Origin: Filibacter tadaridae
GTDB taxonomy: Bacteria > Bacillota > Bacilli > Bacillales_A > Planococcaceae
Reading direction: 5' to 3'
Assembly: GCF_900609045.1 (NCBI RefSeq)
Contig: NZ_UXAV01000019.1
Span: 1-64,000 of the forward strand
DNA: 64,000 nt
Both the position numbers and the translations under genes were made by a program. The first letter of the stretch is position 1; every line of letters begins with the position of its first letter. Shown piece by piece: positions 42,907 to 51,618 of this stretch. Below the pieces are notes generated by a model, which did not search any database, was not told the origin of the DNA, and saw only the letters and a list, made by a program, of their open reading frames with translations.

Positions 42907-43137
42907 ATGTATATCACGATTCATGAAGCTGCAGAACACCTTGCCATGCCAGTTATGCAGATAGAGAAGTATGTGCGGGAAGGTCGAATCCGCTCCGTCC
43001 ATGATGGTGAACAGTACCTTATCAACAAAAGCCAGTTCACACTATACTTTGAACAACTTAACGCATTAAAACAACAAATCGATGAATGGAGAAACGAACC
43101 CATACCACCTGACCGTGACATTAAAGACGAAGACTGA
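42907..43137 (+). CDS. Small excisionase-type helix-turn-helix protein
   Basis: A 76-aa protein with an N-terminal MerR/excisionase-like winged helix: YITIHEAAEHLAMPVMQIEK then REGRIRSV and QYLINKSQF. The C-terminal 30 residues are helical and acidic (DIKDED). It has an AGGAGA site. No phage or integrase gene is nearby, so it is more likely a small housekeeping DNA-binding protein than a phage excisionase. Target unknown. Confidence 0.72.
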   Translation: MYITIHEAAEHLAMPVMQIEKYVREGRIRSVHDGEQYLINKSQFTLYFEQLNALKQQIDEWRNEPIPPDRDIKDED

Positions 43138-43221
43138 TTAACCGCAACATCTTTTCCAATTTAACTCATTAGGTATACGGATTAAAAGCCTCAATCGGGG
43201 AATACTGTCCTTAAAGGCTAT

Positions 43222-43250
43222 TTGCATTCAAAATCGACAACTAGTATAGT
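43222..43250 (+). promoter_or_regulatory. Promoter of the BCCT transporter gene
   Basis: TTGCAT (43222-43227), a 17-bp spacer and TATAGT (43245-43250), about 42 bp before the start codon. Confidence 0.6.
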
Positions 43251-43291
43251 ATATGTTTGCTATCTAACTATCATATTTACAAGGGGGAAAC

Positions 43292-44785
43292 ATGAGGAAA
43301 ATTTCAAATGTCTTTTATATTACAATCGGTCTGATTATTTTGGCCGTCGGGTACGGCGCGTTGGCACCCGCAAGTTTTGAAGAAATCACAACAAATGTTA
43401 AAAACTTCGTTGCATCATGGTTCGGCTGGTACTATATGTTGCTTTTATCATTCACAGCTGCTCTTAGCATCTTTTTCATCTTTAGCCCATACGGAAGTAT
43501 CCGACTTGGGAAAGATACCGATCGTCCGGAGTTTTCAACAATTACATGGATTGCCATGCTATTTTCTGCTGGAATGGGAATTGGAGTCGTTTTTTACAGC
43601 GCGGCTGAACCATTGTCTCATTTTGCAATTGATCCTGCGACAGCAGATCCAAATACGAATGAAGCTTTCAAGGAAGCGCTGCGACAGTCCTTCTTTCACT
43701 GGGGATTCCATGTGTGGGCTATGTACGGAGTTATTGCATTATCTCTTGCCTTCTTCCAGTTCCGTAAAGGGGAACCGGGTTTAATTTCAGCAACATTGAA
43801 GCCGATGTTCGGTAAAAAGATGGAAGGTCCGTGGGGAATTTTCGTCGATGTACTTGCTGTTTTCGCGACATCGTTTGGAGTCGCTACGACACTCGGCTTC
43901 GGTGCTGTTCAAATTAATGCAGGCCTCAACTACTTATTCGATGTTTCTATCGGAATTAAATCACAGTTCGCCATTGTTGCGGTTGTGACAGTCCTATTCA
44001 TCGCATCCGCGTGGTCCGGGCTAAGTAAAGGCATCAAATATCTGTCGAATACAAACTTAGTACTTGCATTTGCCCTTCTTGGTTTCGTCATCATTCTTGG
44101 TCCTACACTCTTAATTTTCAATATGTTCACTGACTCGTTCGGCGGCTATTTGGCAAACCTTGTTCCAATGAGTTTTGGCACTGCACCTCTGAGTTCTGAT
44201 AATCGGGATTGGCTCGATAGCTGGACCATTTTCTACTGGGCTTGGTGGATTTCATGGGCACCATTTGTCAGTATGTTCATCGCCCGCATTTCAAAAGGTC
44301 GTACAATCAGGGAATTCATGACCGGTGTGCTTGTTGCACCTACATTACTAGGCACGTTCTGGTTCTCAGCGTTTGGTACGACGGCGATTGATATCCAGAA
44401 AAAAGGCATTACCGACTTAACGATACCATCAACGGAATTGACCATCTTCGAAATGTTCAATGCGATGCCTATGTCGCTAACCATATCCATCATAGCAATC
44501 TTTTTGATTGTTTCCTTCTTCATTACATCGGCGGATTCGGCAACATTTGTTCTTGGCATGCAGTCAACGAATGGTTCATTGACCCCACCGAATAATGTAA
44601 AGCTCGTCTGGGGTATCATCCAATCGACAATTGCCGTAATCCTGTTGTCCGTCAACGGACTAACAGCATTACAAAATACAATTATCATTGCGGCATTGCC
44701 GTTCTCGTTCGTCATGTTACTCATGATTGTGTCATTACTTAAGGCATTGAAAGCAGAAGCTAAAGAAATGAAATTGAAAAAGTAA
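43292..44785 (+). CDS. BCCT-family betaine/choline/carnitine transporter
   Basis: A 497-aa sodium-coupled transporter with twelve predicted helices. The glycine-rich unwound segment SAGMGIGVVFYSAAEP (near residue 92) and the Trp-rich WAWWISWAPF segment (near residue 315) form the trimethylammonium site. It most resembles OpuD/BetL-type glycine betaine importers used in osmoprotection, but choline or carnitine is not excluded. It is monocistronic, with its own promoter and terminator. Confidence 0.92.
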   Translation: MRKISNVFYITIGLIILAVGYGALAPASFEEITTNVKNFVASWFGWYYMLLLSFTAALSIFFIFSPYGSIRLGKDTDRPEFSTITWIAMLFSAGMGIGVVFYSAAEPLSHFAIDPATADPNTNEAFKEALRQSFFHWGFHVWAMYGVIALSLAFFQFRKGEPGLISATLKPMFGKKMEGPWGIFVDVLAVFATSFGVATTLGFGAVQINAGLNYLFDVSIGIKSQFAIVAVVTVLFIASAWSGLSKGIKYLSNTNLVLAFALLGFVIILGPTLLIFNMFTDSFGGYLANLVPMSFGTAPLSSDNRDWLDSWTIFYWAWWISWAPFVSMFIARISKGRTIREFMTGVLVAPTLLGTFWFSAFGTTAIDIQKKGITDLTIPSTELTIFEMFNAMPMSLTISIIAIFLIVSFFITSADSATFVLGMQSTNGSLTPPNNVKLVWGIIQSTIAVILLSVNGLTALQNTIIIAALPFSFVMLLMIVSLLKALKAEAKEMKLKK

Positions 44786-44789
44786 CTTT

Positions 44790-44823
44790 AGAAAAGCGAT
44801 TCCTCACTCGGAATCGCTTTTCT
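44790..44823. terminator. Perfect stem-loop between BCCT gene and hom
   Basis: AGAAAAGCGATTCC (44790-44803) and GGAATCGCTTTTCT (44810-44823) pair perfectly. It serves both convergent genes and includes the hom stop region. Confidence 0.9.
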
Positions 44824-45808
44824 AATTACTTACAAGGGCCGTTTCACGCTTGCCTATAATTTGAAGGAAATCACCAACCATCGCACTTGCTGTTGGATAC
44901 ATACCTGCTCCTGGACCAATAAGTGTAAGGGCACCGAGATGATCCGTGTCAACAATAATGGCGTTATCCACACCGTCAACGCTATATAAAGGATGGTCAG
45001 GCCCGATAAGCACAGGGCCTACACCTCCATGACGCACACCATTTTCATCACAGTAAATATCCGCAATATGCCGGTAACGAAGTTTACCTTTGGAAGCATC
45101 TGTTACGTCCTCAACTGTAATGCCATCAATACCAATGACCGCAACGTCTTCCCACTTAGGCTGACCTCCGAAAGCAAGCGCACTCAAAATCATTAATTTC
45201 CGAAATGCGTCTTTTCCACTAATATCGTCTGTTGGGTCTGCTTCTGCATAACCAAGTTCCTGCGCTTCGTGAAGTGCTTTCTTAAATGGTATTCCCTCAT
45301 TCCTCATTTTCGTTAAGATGAAATTGGACGTTCCATTTAGAACACCACGAATCCGACGAATACGGTCTGTCGGTAACAGCCCTGTAATTGTTCGAATAAT
45401 CGGTACCCCGCCAGCTGTCGTCGCTTCGTAACCAAGATTGACTCCCCGGAATTCAGCATGCTTCAATAATGCAGGACCATGTGTTGCGAACATCGCTTTA
45501 TTCGCAGTTATTACATGGCACCCTTTTTCTATCGCTTCAGAAAGGTATGCATATGCGGGTTCTTCTCCAACAATCGCTTCAAAAACGACATCAATGGATG
45601 AATCAGACAAGATTTCCTGTATGTCCCCCGTGATTTTCGTTCCAGGCGTCGATTGCCTTGTTTTTGTTGTATCCCTAACGAGAATGGAAACAACATTAAT
45701 TGTATAACCCGTTCCTTTTTCTATTGCCTTACTTCTTTCATTCAGGATCTTGTAAATTCCTTCACCTACAATGCCGAAGCCGAGTATGGCGACGTTGATT
45801 GACGGCAT
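44822..45808 (-). CDS. hom: Homoserine dehydrogenase
   Basis: A 328-aa NAD(P)H-dependent enzyme that reduces aspartate semialdehyde to homoserine. It has the N-terminal GFGIVGEGIY nucleotide site, VITANKAM near residue 95 and the signature GGVPIIRTITG / GVLNGTSNFILTKM / GYAEADPTDDISGKDA. The C-terminal ACT domain of many bacterial enzymes is absent, so threonine feedback is unlikely. The ATG at 45808 follows GGAGGTGA. It overlaps the end of metX by about 40 bp. Being last in a SAM-riboswitch operon, it appears dedicated to methionine supply. Confidence 0.92.
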   Translation of the reverse strand: MPSINVAILGFGIVGEGIYKILNERSKAIEKGTGYTINVVSILVRDTTKTRQSTPGTKITGDIQEILSDSSIDVVFEAIVGEEPAYAYLSEAIEKGCHVITANKAMFATHGPALLKHAEFRGVNLGYEATTAGGVPIIRTITGLLPTDRIRRIRGVLNGTSNFILTKMRNEGIPFKKALHEAQELGYAEADPTDDISGKDAFRKLMILSALAFGGQPKWEDVAVIGIDGITVEDVTDASKGKLRYRHIADIYCDENGVRHGGVGPVLIGPDHPLYSVDGVDNAIIVDTDHLGALTLIGPGAGMYPTASAMVGDFLQIIGKRETALVSN

Positions 45809-46854
45809 GTGGTCACCTCCATGTATTGCTTTACGATGAGTCCCCATTTATCATATTCAGTTAAAAATCCATCATGTCCGAATTCCGTATTAATTAAATA
45901 ATAAGTTGAATTCGGGATAAGATGTGTGAACAATTGAATATTTTCCGGTGGATAGATTAAATCATGTGTGTATGCGAGTGCAATGACTTTTGCCTTTATC
46001 GACCGGGTTGCTTCTTTAATCCCTCCACGACCACGTCCTAAATCATGTGTATTCATGGCACGAAGTAGTGTGCAATAGCTATTCGGGTCAAATTTCTTCG
46101 TTATCTTCTTACCAATATGATGTAGATAAGATTCAATTTCATAATTCCCTTTTTTCGATTCCGTTCGATCAAACCGGTCATTGAACAGTTTGCCTGACCT
46201 GTATGTCACCATTCCAGCCATTCGAGCTGTTTCAAATCCTTTCACGTCAGTTGGTTGTACGTAGTTCCCATTTCGGAAACCCGAATCATTCTCAATAGCA
46301 TGAAGGCCGATGCAGTTAAATGCAATCCCATAAGCGCTAAGTGCCGGGGTGACTGCGATTGGGATAAGGACAGCCACATCATCCGGAAATAAGATACCCC
46401 ACTCTAAAACCCTCATACCGCCAAGTGAGCCTCCAATGATAGTGTGAAGTCGATCGACTCCCAGTGCTGTAAGTGCTTTTCGTTCAGCACGGACCATATC
46501 TCGAATGGTTACTTCAGGGAATGAAGTCCGATAAGGTCGACCTGTTTCGGAATGAATGGACAATGGTCCCGTCGACCCTTCACATCCCCCAAGGACATTA
46601 AACGTTATTACAGAGAACCTGTTTGTATCAATACTTTTCCCTTGACCTACAAGTCCGCTCCACCAACCTGGATGGCTGGCGGTCCCAACAGCATTATGAT
46701 TGCCGGTCAATGCGTGGCAGATAAGAACGGTCGGCGCATCTTGTCGACCTACTTTTTCATATGCGAGCTGCACGTTTTCCACTACAACGCCGGACTCCAA
46801 TGTCAAATTCCCGATGCCTACAATACCCGTCCCCACCTTCTCACATCCCTTCAC
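45766..46854 (-). CDS. metX: Homoserine O-acetyltransferase MetX
   Basis: A 362-aa alpha/beta hydrolase-fold enzyme that acetylates homoserine with acetyl-CoA. The nucleophile Ser lies in IIGGSLGGMRVLEW near residue 141, with catalytic Asp in THDLIYPP and His in EFGHDGFL. HALTGNHNAVG and NVLGGCEGSTGP are family landmarks. The Bacillales MetX branch can in some cases use succinyl-CoA; this was not resolved. It lies 12 bp after metY. Confidence 0.93.
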   Translation of the reverse strand: MKGCEKVGTGIVGIGNLTLESGVVVENVQLAYEKVGRQDAPTVLICHALTGNHNAVGTASHPGWWSGLVGQGKSIDTNRFSVITFNVLGGCEGSTGPLSIHSETGRPYRTSFPEVTIRDMVRAERKALTALGVDRLHTIIGGSLGGMRVLEWGILFPDDVAVLIPIAVTPALSAYGIAFNCIGLHAIENDSGFRNGNYVQPTDVKGFETARMAGMVTYRSGKLFNDRFDRTESKKGNYEIESYLHHIGKKITKKFDPNSYCTLLRAMNTHDLGRGRGGIKEATRSIKAKVIALAYTHDLIYPPENIQLFTHLIPNSTYYLINTEFGHDGFLTEYDKWGLIVKQYMEVTTCRQSTSPYSASAL

Positions 46855-46866
46855 ATTGCATGAAAC

Positions 46867-48156
46867 TCAAACTGTTACCGGTACAGCATTTTCAATTGCT
46901 TGCTTGAGGTCCGCAATTGTATCTTCCACTGATTCAAGACCTACTGATAATCTGATCAATTCCTCGGTGACACCAGCACTTTTCAATTCCTCAGCGGATA
47001 GTTGCTGATGTGTCGTGGAAGCAGGGTGGATAATAAGCGATTTTGCATCCCCGACGTTAGCCACATGCGACCAGATCTCAACATTATCAATTACTTTACG
47101 TCCCGCTTCACGTCCTCCCTTGATGCCGAAGACAATAATAGATCCAAAGCCGTTTTTCAAATACTTTTTCGCAAGGTCATAAGAAGGATGTCCTTCATTT
47201 CCCGTATAAGTTACCCACTCAACGGATGGATGTTGTTGTAAAAATTGTGCTACTTTACTAGCGTTCTCATTATGTCTAGTAACCCGTAAATGAAGTGTCT
47301 CAAGTCCTTGTAGGAAGTTGAATGCACTGTCTGGATCTAAGCATGGTCCGAAGTCACGTAATAACTGGACGCGCAGTTTGGTTGCAAATGCAGTACTTGC
47401 TGTGTCAATACCGTATCGGAGCCCATGGTAGGATGCATCCGGTTCAGTAAAGCCCGGAAATCTCCCTTGTGTCCAATCGAACGTCCCTGCATCTACGACT
47501 ATTCCGCCTATCGTCGTGCCGTGTCCTCCAATCCACTTTGTTGCGGAATGAATAACCACATCAGCACCGAATTCAATTGGACTCATACCGTATGGCGACG
47601 GGAAAGTATTATCGACAAGTAGCGGAATGCCGTTGTCGTGTGCAATAGCTGCAACTGCCTCGACATCGAGTACATGAAGGCTCGGATTACCAATCGTTTC
47701 TGCGAAAATGGCTTTTGTTTTATCAGTGATTGCTGAACGGAAGTTTTCAGGGTCAGTCACATCCACAAATTTCACATTGATACCGTAGCGTGGAAGCGTT
47801 GCGGCGAATAGATTATAAGTACCTCCATATAAATTGCTTGCTGCAACGATTTCATCGCCTGCACCTGCAATATTTAGAATTGAAAATGCAACTGCTGCCA
47901 TTCCAGATGAAAGTGCAACTGCCGCAGTTCCACCTTCCAACAAGGCTAGACGTTCTTCAAAAACAGATACTGTCGGATTTGTAATACGCGTATATATATT
48001 GCCTGCCTCTTGTAGTGCAAACAAATTTCGGGCATGCTCCGTATCACGGAATACGAATGAGGAAGTTCTATGGATTGGTACTGCGCGTGATCCCGTTACA
48101 GGATCCGGCTGTTGGCCACCGTGTAGTAGAAGTGTTTCAGGTTGAAGTTTTGTCAA
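46867..48156 (-). CDS. metY: O-acetylhomoserine sulfhydrylase MetY
   Basis: A PLP enzyme of about 429 aa that joins O-acetylhomoserine with sulfide to give homocysteine. The PLP Lys lies in VIHSATKWIGGHGTTIGG near residue 200. SRAVPIHRTSSFVF and TRITNPTVSVFEERLALLEGG mark the family. Two starts compete: ATG 48162, only 2 bases from GGAGG, and TTG 48156 at 8 bases; I favour TTG. It is the first gene of the metY-metX-hom operon and is controlled by a SAM-I riboswitch. Confidence 0.92.
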   Translation of the reverse strand: MTKLQPETLLLHGGQQPDPVTGSRAVPIHRTSSFVFRDTEHARNLFALQEAGNIYTRITNPTVSVFEERLALLEGGTAAVALSSGMAAVAFSILNIAGAGDEIVAASNLYGGTYNLFAATLPRYGINVKFVDVTDPENFRSAITDKTKAIFAETIGNPSLHVLDVEAVAAIAHDNGIPLLVDNTFPSPYGMSPIEFGADVVIHSATKWIGGHGTTIGGIVVDAGTFDWTQGRFPGFTEPDASYHGLRYGIDTASTAFATKLRVQLLRDFGPCLDPDSAFNFLQGLETLHLRVTRHNENASKVAQFLQQHPSVEWVTYTGNEGHPSYDLAKKYLKNGFGSIIVFGIKGGREAGRKVIDNVEIWSHVANVGDAKSLIIHPASTTHQQLSAEELKSAGVTEELIRLSVGLESVEDTIADLKQAIENAVPVTV

Positions 48157-48244
48157 TGTCATTACCTCCAGAAGTTTTTTTGTCGTACTGCCTTTCAAGA
48201 TGGAAGGGCGGTGCAGTGTGGAGGCGTTGGGGGATTGGAATAAA

Positions 48245-48280
48245 AAATAACCCCCTTCGCTTAAGAAGAGGGTTACGCTT
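48245..48280 (-). terminator. Riboswitch-controlled terminator before metY
   Basis: AACCCTCTTC and GAAGGGGGTT pair on the minus strand, followed by ATTTTTTA. It lies between the SAM-I aptamer and metY, as the expression platform requires. Confidence 0.85.
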
Positions 48281-48295
48281 TCGCTTATTCCTCCC

Positions 48296-48407
48296 CTTAT
48301 CTTTCAGACCGTTCACACTAGTCTGTAGGAAGTAGCACCTTTGCAAGTTGGTCGCTTGCCGGTTGCTGGGCATCGTAGGGCCTAATCCCTCCGCCGCTCT
48401 TGATAAG
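48296..48407 (-). promoter_or_regulatory. SAM-I (S-box) riboswitch
   Basis: On the minus strand the aptamer opens CTTATCAAGAG and has the conserved GGAGGGATTAGGCCC, GATGCCCAGCAACC and a GGTGCTA-TTCC segment, closing with GATAAG that pairs with the opening CTTATC. SAM binding should favour the downstream terminator and switch off metY, metX and hom together. Confidence 0.95.
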
Positions 48408-48554
48408 AGTTTATGAATGATTCAGTTTTCCATCTTGTGAAATAGTATAGACGTCCGTTCAATAGAAAGTCAAGCGTTTATTATATTAATCTTTAGAAAC
48501 TTGCGTTTAACAGAAATGTTATTATGAAACTATAACGATTTTGGAGGTATTCAA

Positions 48555-49187
48555 ATGTTGGTATGGATTTTTGGTACGCTCATATTTGGTTATGCAATCG
48601 GATGCCTGCACGGATCATCTGTTGCACGGATGATTTCAGGGGTTAATCTAAAACAAACAGGCGTAAAAAATGCTGGTGCTTCCAACGCGACAATCGTTCT
48701 CGGTAAGAAGTTCGGTGCACTTGTGGCAGCTATCGATATCGGGAAAGGTGTTATTGCCGTTATCGCTATACGCTTTGTTGCTGATCGGTTTGATTTAACA
48801 GCAAGCATGGTTGTACTCCTGCTATTTGTTGTAGGTATCGCAGCAATCATCGGACACAATTATCCCTTCTATATGCATTTTAAAGGCGGCAAAGGAACCG
48901 CAACGATGATTGGTGTGCTTCTTGCATTGGATTGGCGGTTCGGGCTTGCCGGCTTTGCTCTGTTTGTGGTCGTGACAATTGTCACTGATTACATTGTTTT
49001 TGGTGTGCTAATGCTATACGTCACACTTCTCGCCATTGCAATTTGGTCAGACGGATACTGGCCAATTGTGATAGCCAGCCTTTTATTCCTAATGGCCGTT
49101 TGGAAGCATATCGAGAACTTCAAACGGATAAAGGATGGGAGTGAGAAACGGGTTTCTGCTGTGTTTAGGAAAAAGATAGTGGGTTAA
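48555..49187 (+). CDS. plsY: PlsY-like acyl-phosphate glycerol-3-phosphate acyltransferase
   Basis: A 210-aa membrane protein with five or six helices. It keeps the FKGGKGTATMIGVLLAL motif and GHNYPFYMHF of PlsY, but the glycerol-3-phosphate loop reads TGVKNAGASNATIVLGKKFG in place of the usual GSGNIGATN. It also starts with IFGYAIGCLHGSSVARMISG rather than the GSIP motif. It is therefore probably a second, diverged PlsY paralogue, with reduced or altered activity possible. It is monocistronic after GGAGGT. Confidence 0.82.
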   Translation: MLVWIFGTLIFGYAIGCLHGSSVARMISGVNLKQTGVKNAGASNATIVLGKKFGALVAAIDIGKGVIAVIAIRFVADRFDLTASMVVLLLFVVGIAAIIGHNYPFYMHFKGGKGTATMIGVLLALDWRFGLAGFALFVVVTIVTDYIVFGVLMLYVTLLAIAIWSDGYWPIVIASLLFLMAVWKHIENFKRIKDGSEKRVSAVFRKKIVG

Positions 49188-49270
49188 ACGGTTTTTAAAA
49201 AAGTAACTGAAGCATACAGTCATTGAATCAATTCCGTAAGTCCCGTCACTAACAAGTCGATACTAAACGC

Positions 49271-49316
49271 AAAACATCCGGCGTTGCCTATTTTCAGGCG
49301 ATGCCGGATGTTCTTT
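49271..49316. terminator. Bidirectional terminator
   Basis: AACATCCGGC-TTGCC pairs with GGC-A-GCCGGATGTT around a short loop. It lies between the convergent plsY-like gene and the TauE-like gene. Confidence 0.85.
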
Positions 49317-49319
49317 TCA

Positions 49320-50093
49320 TCAAAAGTCCAACCAAATCTTAATAGCTGTCCCCAATATAAGTACTGCCAATATCCATTGCAAAACTTTTGTATTCATCTT
49401 TTGCCCCGTCTTAGCACCAAGCGGGGCAGCTAGAACACTTGCGACAATCAGGATGACTGCGGGTCCATATAGCACCTGGTCGGTTGCAATTTTACCAATT
49501 GACGAACCGATTGAGGAAATGAAAGTTATTGCGAGCGAGGTTGCAATCGTTATACGCGTTGGGATTTTCAAAATCAGTAACATAATCGGTACGAGAATGA
49601 AGGCCCCTCCTGCACCGACAATTCCCGCTGCAACGCCAACAATAAACGCTAGCACCGCAGCCAACCATTTATTGAATTTCAATTCGTCAGCAGGAACATC
49701 ATCCACATTCTTCTTCGGGATGAACATCATAATGGCCGCAAGCGTTGCCAATATCCCATAAATTAAGTTCACGGATCCCTCAGACATCATATTCGATCCA
49801 AAACCACCAATAAAGCTACCAATTATAATACTTGAACCCATATAGATAACGAGGGTCTTATGAATAAAACCACTCTTGCGATAAGCCCACACACCCGAAA
49901 GCGTCGCGAATAATACTTGAATCGCACTTATCCCTGAGACATCATGGGCTGTAAACGCAGCCACCCCAAGTAGAGGTGGAATATAAAGCAGTATCGGATA
50001 ATTTATAATTGCTCCACCAATTCCAACCATCCCGGAAACAAATGAACCAATGAATCCCAACAGAAAAATCGTTATGATAAATGCAAAATCCAT
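49320..50093 (-). CDS. TauE/SafE-family sulfite or sulfur-compound exporter
   Basis: A 257-aa membrane protein with about eight helices, with the family pattern [20 protein letters not shown] at the N-terminus and [20 protein letters not shown] in the second half. These inverted glycine-rich repeats mark the TauE/SafE/YfcA group. I place the start at ATG 50093, after GGGGGTATCATA. Its location behind a CstR regulator and a rhodanese strongly suggests that it exports sulfite or thiosulfate (or imports a sulfur compound) during sulfide stress. Confidence 0.88.
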   Translation of the reverse strand: MDFAFIITIFLLGFIGSFVSGMVGIGGAIINYPILLYIPPLLGVAAFTAHDVSGISAIQVLFATLSGVWAYRKSGFIHKTLVIYMGSSIIIGSFIGGFGSNMMSEGSVNLIYGILATLAAIMMFIPKKNVDDVPADELKFNKWLAAVLAFIVGVAAGIVGAGGAFILVPIMLLILKIPTRITIATSLAITFISSIGSSIGKIATDQVLYGPAVILIVASVLAAPLGAKTGQKMNTKVLQWILAVLILGTAIKIWLDF

Positions 50094-50180
50094 TATGATA
50101 CCCCCTCTCCCCAAAAAGGAAAATACCTCTAAAACAGATATCGTCCCTTTCAATTATTAACCAATTTTAAAGATGCATAC

Positions 50181-50480
50181 TTATTCTGTAGGACCTTCCC
50201 ATGACATCATGCCGCCAACCATATTTACGACGGTATAACCATGACTTTCGAGCAGCTGTGTCGCTTTTCCACTTCTTCCACCCGATCGGCAAACCATTGT
50301 ATATTCGACGGATTTGTCTAATTCGTGCATACGAAATTCCAATAATCCAAGCGGAATATTAATTGCTCCTGGTATTTTCCCGTCTGCAACCTCATCAACT
50401 TCACGTACATCGATGATATGGATGGGCCGATTCATTTTCATCATTTCCTCAACTTCAATTGGTGTTTTTTTAATCATCAT
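50181..50480 (-). CDS. Single-domain rhodanese
   Basis: A 99-aa rhodanese with the active-site loop VCRSGGRSG, whose Cys is near residue 66, and IHIIDVREVDEVADGKIPGA upstream. It transfers sulfane sulfur. The start is ATG 50480 after GGAGAG. It lies between cstR and the TauE-like gene in the same direction, the normal layout of cst-like operons. Confidence 0.9.
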   Translation of the reverse strand: MMIKKTPIEVEEMMKMNRPIHIIDVREVDEVADGKIPGAINIPLGLLEFRMHELDKSVEYTMVCRSGGRSGKATQLLESHGYTVVNMVGGMMSWEGPTE

Positions 50481-50523
50481 AATCTCTCCATTTCTTATAT
50501 GCAATAGATAAGTATCAACTAGT

Positions 50524-50790
50524 TTAGCGACTCTTTACTAATAGATCCACAGCTTCTTTTACAATTTCTTCTTGTGTTCTCGATTCAGTTTCATCCGTAT
50601 TTTGTATGCAATCTACTAAGTTAGAGCTGACGATGACACCTATCGTTCTATCGATCGCTGACCGGGAAGCTGATAACTGCGTGATGACATCCTTACAGTC
50701 TTTTTCTTCTTCCATCATTCTTAAAATGCCTTTGATTTGTCCATCAATTCGTTTCAATCTATTTTTTACTTGGTCGTTGTATTCCATATA
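50524..50790 (-). CDS. cstR: CstR-type persulfide-sensing repressor
   Basis: An 88-aa CsoR/RcnR-fold all-helical repressor. Cys31 and Cys60 match the two sensing thiols of CstR, while the His that CsoR uses for copper is replaced (SSNLVDC), so a reactive-sulfur rather than copper sensor is indicated. Persulfides crosslink the two thiols and release DNA. A TATACC-N6-GGTATA operator lies 35 bp upstream, and a second identical format operator lies upstream of the CstB-like gene. The start at ATG 50790 gives the standard N-terminus. Confidence 0.9.
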   Translation of the reverse strand, partial: YMEYNDQVKNRLKRIDGQIKGILRMMEEEKDCKDVITQLSASRSAIDRTIGVIVSSNLVDCIQNTDETESRTQEEIVKEAVDLLVKSR

Positions 50791-50824
50791 TTCAGCTCCC
50801 TTCATTGAATGCTTAATTAAATAT

Positions 50825-50842
50825 TATACCCCCGCAGGTATA
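50825..50842 (-). promoter_or_regulatory. CstR operator 1
   Basis: The palindrome TATACC-CCCGCA-GGTATA with a GC-rich centre is the format bound by CsoR/CstR repressors. It lies directly before cstR and should give autoregulation. Confidence 0.75.
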
Positions 50843-50934
50843 TTGTCAACAAAAACTCTTGCCTATTTACACTCTATAATGTACAGCAAACCTATAATAA
50901 GGATTTACTTGGTGCTTTATTTCAGCAAAACTCG

Positions 50935-51003
50935 TCGATTTGTGGTATACTGTGGGTAGACAACTTTTTGAACATCGTTTTAGGACGAGTTGTTTTTTTC
51001 TTT
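50935..51003 (+). ncRNA. Possible short terminated transcript or leader before ykvS-like gene
   Basis: An extended -10 (TGGTATACT, 50943-50951) is followed about 10 bp later by ACAACT...AGTTGT with a long loop and a run of seven T residues (to about 51001). This would make an RNA of about 45 nt. A second hairpin, GCTTAGG/CCTAAGC, follows near 51015-51035. It may be an attenuating leader of the downstream gene or an independent small RNA. Confidence 0.35.
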
Positions 51004-51085
51004 TACCTATACTGCGCTTAGGACTGTACCTAAGCATCTTTTAATATAGGTTTGAAGACGAAAATAAACAATAGGGGGAATTCGA

Positions 51086-51307
51086 ATGGCTTTTCCACGT
51101 AGGGATAAAGAAGTTTCGCCTTTTGTCGCTGCACGACAAATCGATGAACAAATTACATTCGTTCGTAATGATTTTGAAGTGAATGGTACGATTTTTAAGA
51201 TTTTGGAGAACTCTGTCATTGTCGAAATTTCAGAGGAAGACGCCGACAAAATCGGTGCTGCATCCAATCTTACTGTTGTTGCGCATAAGAATTACTCAAT
51301 CGTCTAA
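51086..51307 (+). CDS. YkvS-family (DUF2187) small protein
   Basis: A 73-aa protein of the YkvS/DUF2187 type: a KOW-like small beta-barrel suggested by FVRNDFEVNGTIFKILENSV and the closing VVAHKNYSIV. The function is unknown; the fold suggests nucleic-acid or protein binding. The start follows AGGGGGAA. It is monocistronic with a terminator immediately downstream. Confidence 0.8.
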   Translation: MAFPRRDKEVSPFVAARQIDEQITFVRNDFEVNGTIFKILENSVIVEISEEDADKIGAASNLTVVAHKNYSIV

Positions 51308-51318
51308 CGATTTTCATT

Positions 51319-51369
51319 AGCTGCCTGTAATCCTGTTATTTTACGGATTGCGGGCGGTTATTTTTTTTG
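51319..51369 (+). terminator. Terminator of ykvS-like gene
   Basis: GCC-GTAATCC pairs with GGATTGC-GGC, followed by eight T residues. Confidence 0.85.
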
Positions 51370-51618
51370 CAAAGATTGAAGGTTGATAAATACTTCCTCA
51401 ATCTTTTCTATAAGTAGGTGGAACAGAAGGGCACTTACTATCACTCGGTTCGTCTATGACATTTCAAATTGGTGTGCTTTTATTATGGCGGTGTATTATA
51501 CTGCACAGCGTTTTTACAGCCGCAAGTGTCGGCACCTGAGTTGTAAAATATTCCGTCAACCTGAACAATCTGATAAGATAGGAGTATCGCAAGTTACTTT
51601 TAGGAGGAGTTTTTTAAT
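51370..51618. other. Intergenic region before pepT
   Basis: Nothing coding is supported. A 79-codon frame from 51383 lacks a ribosome site and has atypical composition. The pepT ribosome site TAGGAGGAG lies at the end. The region presumably holds the pepT promoter, but no clear -35/-10 pair was found. Confidence 0.3.

Noticed and set aside
42907-43137. Prophage or integrative element marked by the excisionase-like gene
   Set aside because: No integrase, attachment repeats or phage genes nearby; the neighbours are ordinary metabolic genes.
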